From Sphingorhabdus lacus (GTDB lineage Bacteria > Pseudomonadota > Alphaproteobacteria > Sphingomonadales > Sphingomonadaceae), in the NCBI RefSeq assembly GCF_009768975.1, contig NZ_CP035733.1, forward strand, positions 1,736,001-1,800,000: 64,000 bases of DNA, read 5' to 3'. Within the stretch, counting starts at the first letter, position 1; each line of letters starts with the position of its first letter. The notes beneath the pieces are model-generated. The model saw only the letters and a list, made by a program, of their open reading frames with translations. It was not told where the DNA came from and made no database searches. The position numbers and the translations under genes were made by a program. This document shows positions 62,631 to 64,000 of the stretch, piece by piece.

Positions 62631-63074
62631 ATGAGTGAGACAGCAAACGCGAACAACGCTGAAACCATCCGTGAATTCTATCGCCTGCTCGATGCGGGAA
62701 ACCCTCCGTTTCATCTTTTCGCGGCCGGCTTCCAGTTCCACTACCCCAAATTCGGCATTGGCCGGGGCGTCGAGGAATTTGTCGAACTTGCGATGGGCAC
62801 GCGAACGAACATTAGCCGGATGTTGCACCGGATTGAGAATATTCTGACCGCAGAGAGTGGCACCGTTGTGACGGTCGAGGGTGTGACCGAAGGAGCCGAC
62901 GCTAAGGGCAAGGAATGGCGGGGAGGAGAAACGTCAGGTGGCAGGTTCTGCACGGTTTTCGGCTTAAATCCCGAAGGCCTGATCGAGCGCATGCACATCT
63001 ACCTCGATCCCGATTTTACCGGTGAGCACAACGATGGCTTCCGCTGGCCAAATCGCAAAAGGCAGGAGTGGTAA
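62631..63074 (+). CDS. SnoaL-like NTF2-fold protein
   Basis: A 147-residue small alpha+beta protein with the SnoaL pattern. TIREFYRLLDAGNPPFHLF is the first helix pair, and GGRFCTVFGLNPEGLIERMHIYLD is the closing strands. Catalytic residues cannot be assigned. It follows the FAD oxidoreductase by 44 bp with an AGGAG site at an 8-nt spacing. Such proteins often serve as dehydratases, isomerases or carriers in hydrophobic-compound pathways. Confidence 0.78.
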   Translation: MSETANANNAETIREFYRLLDAGNPPFHLFAAGFQFHYPKFGIGRGVEEFVELAMGTRTNISRMLHRIENILTAESGTVVTVEGVTEGADAKGKEWRGGETSGGRFCTVFGLNPEGLIERMHIYLDPDFTGEHNDGFRWPNRKRQEW

Positions 63075-63098
63075 GGATCGAGCGGACGCGAAGGCGCC

Positions 63099-64000
63099 CT
63101 ATCCTATATTTTCCTTGAGACTTGCAGCGACGGGGATGCCCTGCTTCTCCAATGCCGCAGCGATTTTGCTCGCGCCCTCCTGTTCGCCCCAGTGCATCGG
63201 ACCGCCGCGATAGGCGGGCCATCCATAGCCATGAACCCAAACCACATCGATGTCCGACGCGCGCTGGGCCTTGCCCTCTTCGAGCATAAGGTGCCCTTCG
63301 TTGACCATAGGATATAGCGTACGCTCGATAATCTCCTCGTCGGTAATTTCGCGTTTGGGAAGGTTTGATCGTGAACGAAAATCTTCGATGATTGCGAGGG
63401 TCTCAGGCGAGGGCGTGCCATTGCGCCGTTCGTCGTAGTCGTAGAATCCCTTCCCGTTCTTCTGACCAAGCCGACCCGCTGCGCAAAGCGCATCGCGGAT
63501 CGTTTCGACCCGCGAAGGATCGCGGTGCCAGCCCACATCGAGCCCCGCCAGATCGCTCATCTGGAAAGGTCCCATCGGCATGCCGAAGGCGAAATGGGCC
63601 CGGTCGATCTGCTCGGGCGATGCACCTTCAAGCAGCAGTTGCAGCGCCGCATGCTGGCGCTGGGCAAGCATGCGGTTGCCGATGAAGCCATGGCACACAC
63701 CAGCCACCACCGCGATCTTGCCGATCCGCTTGGCCAAGGCCATCACGGTCGCGAGTGCATCGTCCGAAGTCTTGTCACCGCGCACCACTTCGAGCAGCTT
63801 CATGACGTTGGCGGGCGAGAAGAAATGCATTCCCAGCACGTCCTGCGGCCGCGATGTCGCCGAAGCGATTTCGTTCACGTCAAGATAACTGGTGTTGGTC
63901 GCAAGGATCGCGCCCGGCTTGCAGATCCGGTCGAGCTTGGCGAACACCTCCTGCTTGACGTCCATCACCTCATAGACGGCTTCGATCACCAGATCGCAGT
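63099..64000 (-). CDS. 3-hydroxyacyl-CoA dehydrogenase, FadB/FadJ type (5' part outside window)
   Basis: The visible 300 C-terminal residues start at [10 protein letters not shown], so the Rossmann FAD/NAD motif and any N-terminal hydratase domain lie beyond the window. Visible features are [33 protein letters not shown] (catalytic His and the first 3HAD domain), [18 protein letters not shown] and [15 protein letters not shown]. This is the multifunctional beta-oxidation type that oxidises 3-hydroxyacyl-CoA with NAD. It is convergent with the SnoaL gene and shows that the cluster continues to the right. Confidence 0.92.
   Translation of the reverse strand, partial: CDLVIEAVYEVMDVKQEVFAKLDRICKPGAILATNTSYLDVNEIASATSRPQDVLGMHFFSPANVMKLLEVVRGDKTSDDALATVMALAKRIGKIAVVAGVCHGFIGNRMLAQRQHAALQLLLEGASPEQIDRAHFAFGMPMGPFQMSDLAGLDVGWHRDPSRVETIRDALCAAGRLGQKNGKGFYDYDERRNGTPSPETLAIIEDFRSRSNLPKREITDEEIIERTLYPMVNEGHLMLEEGKAQRASDIDVVWVHGYGWPAYRGGPMHWGEQEGASKIAAALEKQGIPVAASLKENIG

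Overview
The window looks like a chromosomal segment of a sphingomonad (Alphaproteobacteria, Sphingomonadales). The evidence is the contiguous mreB-mreC-mreD-mrdA-rodA block, the rplY-pth and ychF neighbourhood, three very large TonB-dependent receptors, and a dense aromatic/isoprenoid-type catabolic gene set. Genus cannot be fixed from sequence reading alone. No similarity search was run; family names rest on motifs, length, gene context and family knowledge.

Left part (1-21.4 kb) is mostly conserved core. It has the end of a TraB/GumN protein, a CPBP membrane protease, a TonB receptor with an LD-carboxypeptidase, an Rrf2 regulator with a TSUP exporter, rplY, pth and a P-loop kinase-like gene. 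Next come an exported-looking SDR, ychF, a truncated globin, a His/Met/Cys-rich periplasmic protein with an outer-membrane barrel, mutL, and the rod-shape operon mreBCD-mrdA-rodA. It ends at a tRNA-Lys(CTT) gene followed by 337 bp without a gene.

Right part (21.7-64 kb) is one large catabolic cluster, running from two tandem paralogous TonB receptors to a 3-hydroxyacyl-CoA dehydrogenase cut by the window edge. It encodes uptake (two receptors), a periplasmic sulfatase, two cytochromes P450 with an adrenodoxin-type ferredoxin, a ferredoxin reductase and a rubredoxin, and two CoA ligases with a class III CoA transferase. It also has two acyl-CoA dehydrogenase long/short pairs, three crotonases, a two-hotdog MaoC hydratase, a thiolase, a nitronate-monooxygenase-family flavoprotein, a thioesterase and SDRs. 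A ring-opening module adds a VOC extradiol dioxygenase, an FAH-fold hydrolase, FAD enzymes, a zeta-GST-like protein and SnoaL/LEH proteins. A kinase-like/lipocalin-like pair of unknown role is also present. The set fits degradation of a hydrophobic cyclic compound that becomes a CoA-linked carboxylic acid (steroid-, terpenoid- or aromatic-like); the substrate is not determined.

The main discovery is regulatory. An 18-19 bp near-palindrome, consensus AAACTWACNSGTWAGTTT, occurs eight times between 27.0 and 59.5 kb, in the control regions of the main transcription units of this cluster. Each copy lies 4-6 nt after a TTGAC-type -35 box. One copy lies directly upstream of the cluster's only TetR-type regulator gene (33346-33936). 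This defines a candidate single-regulator regulon of about 35 genes. One member, an SDR gene at 34.2-35.0 kb, is a pseudogene with a nonsense codon and a frameshift.
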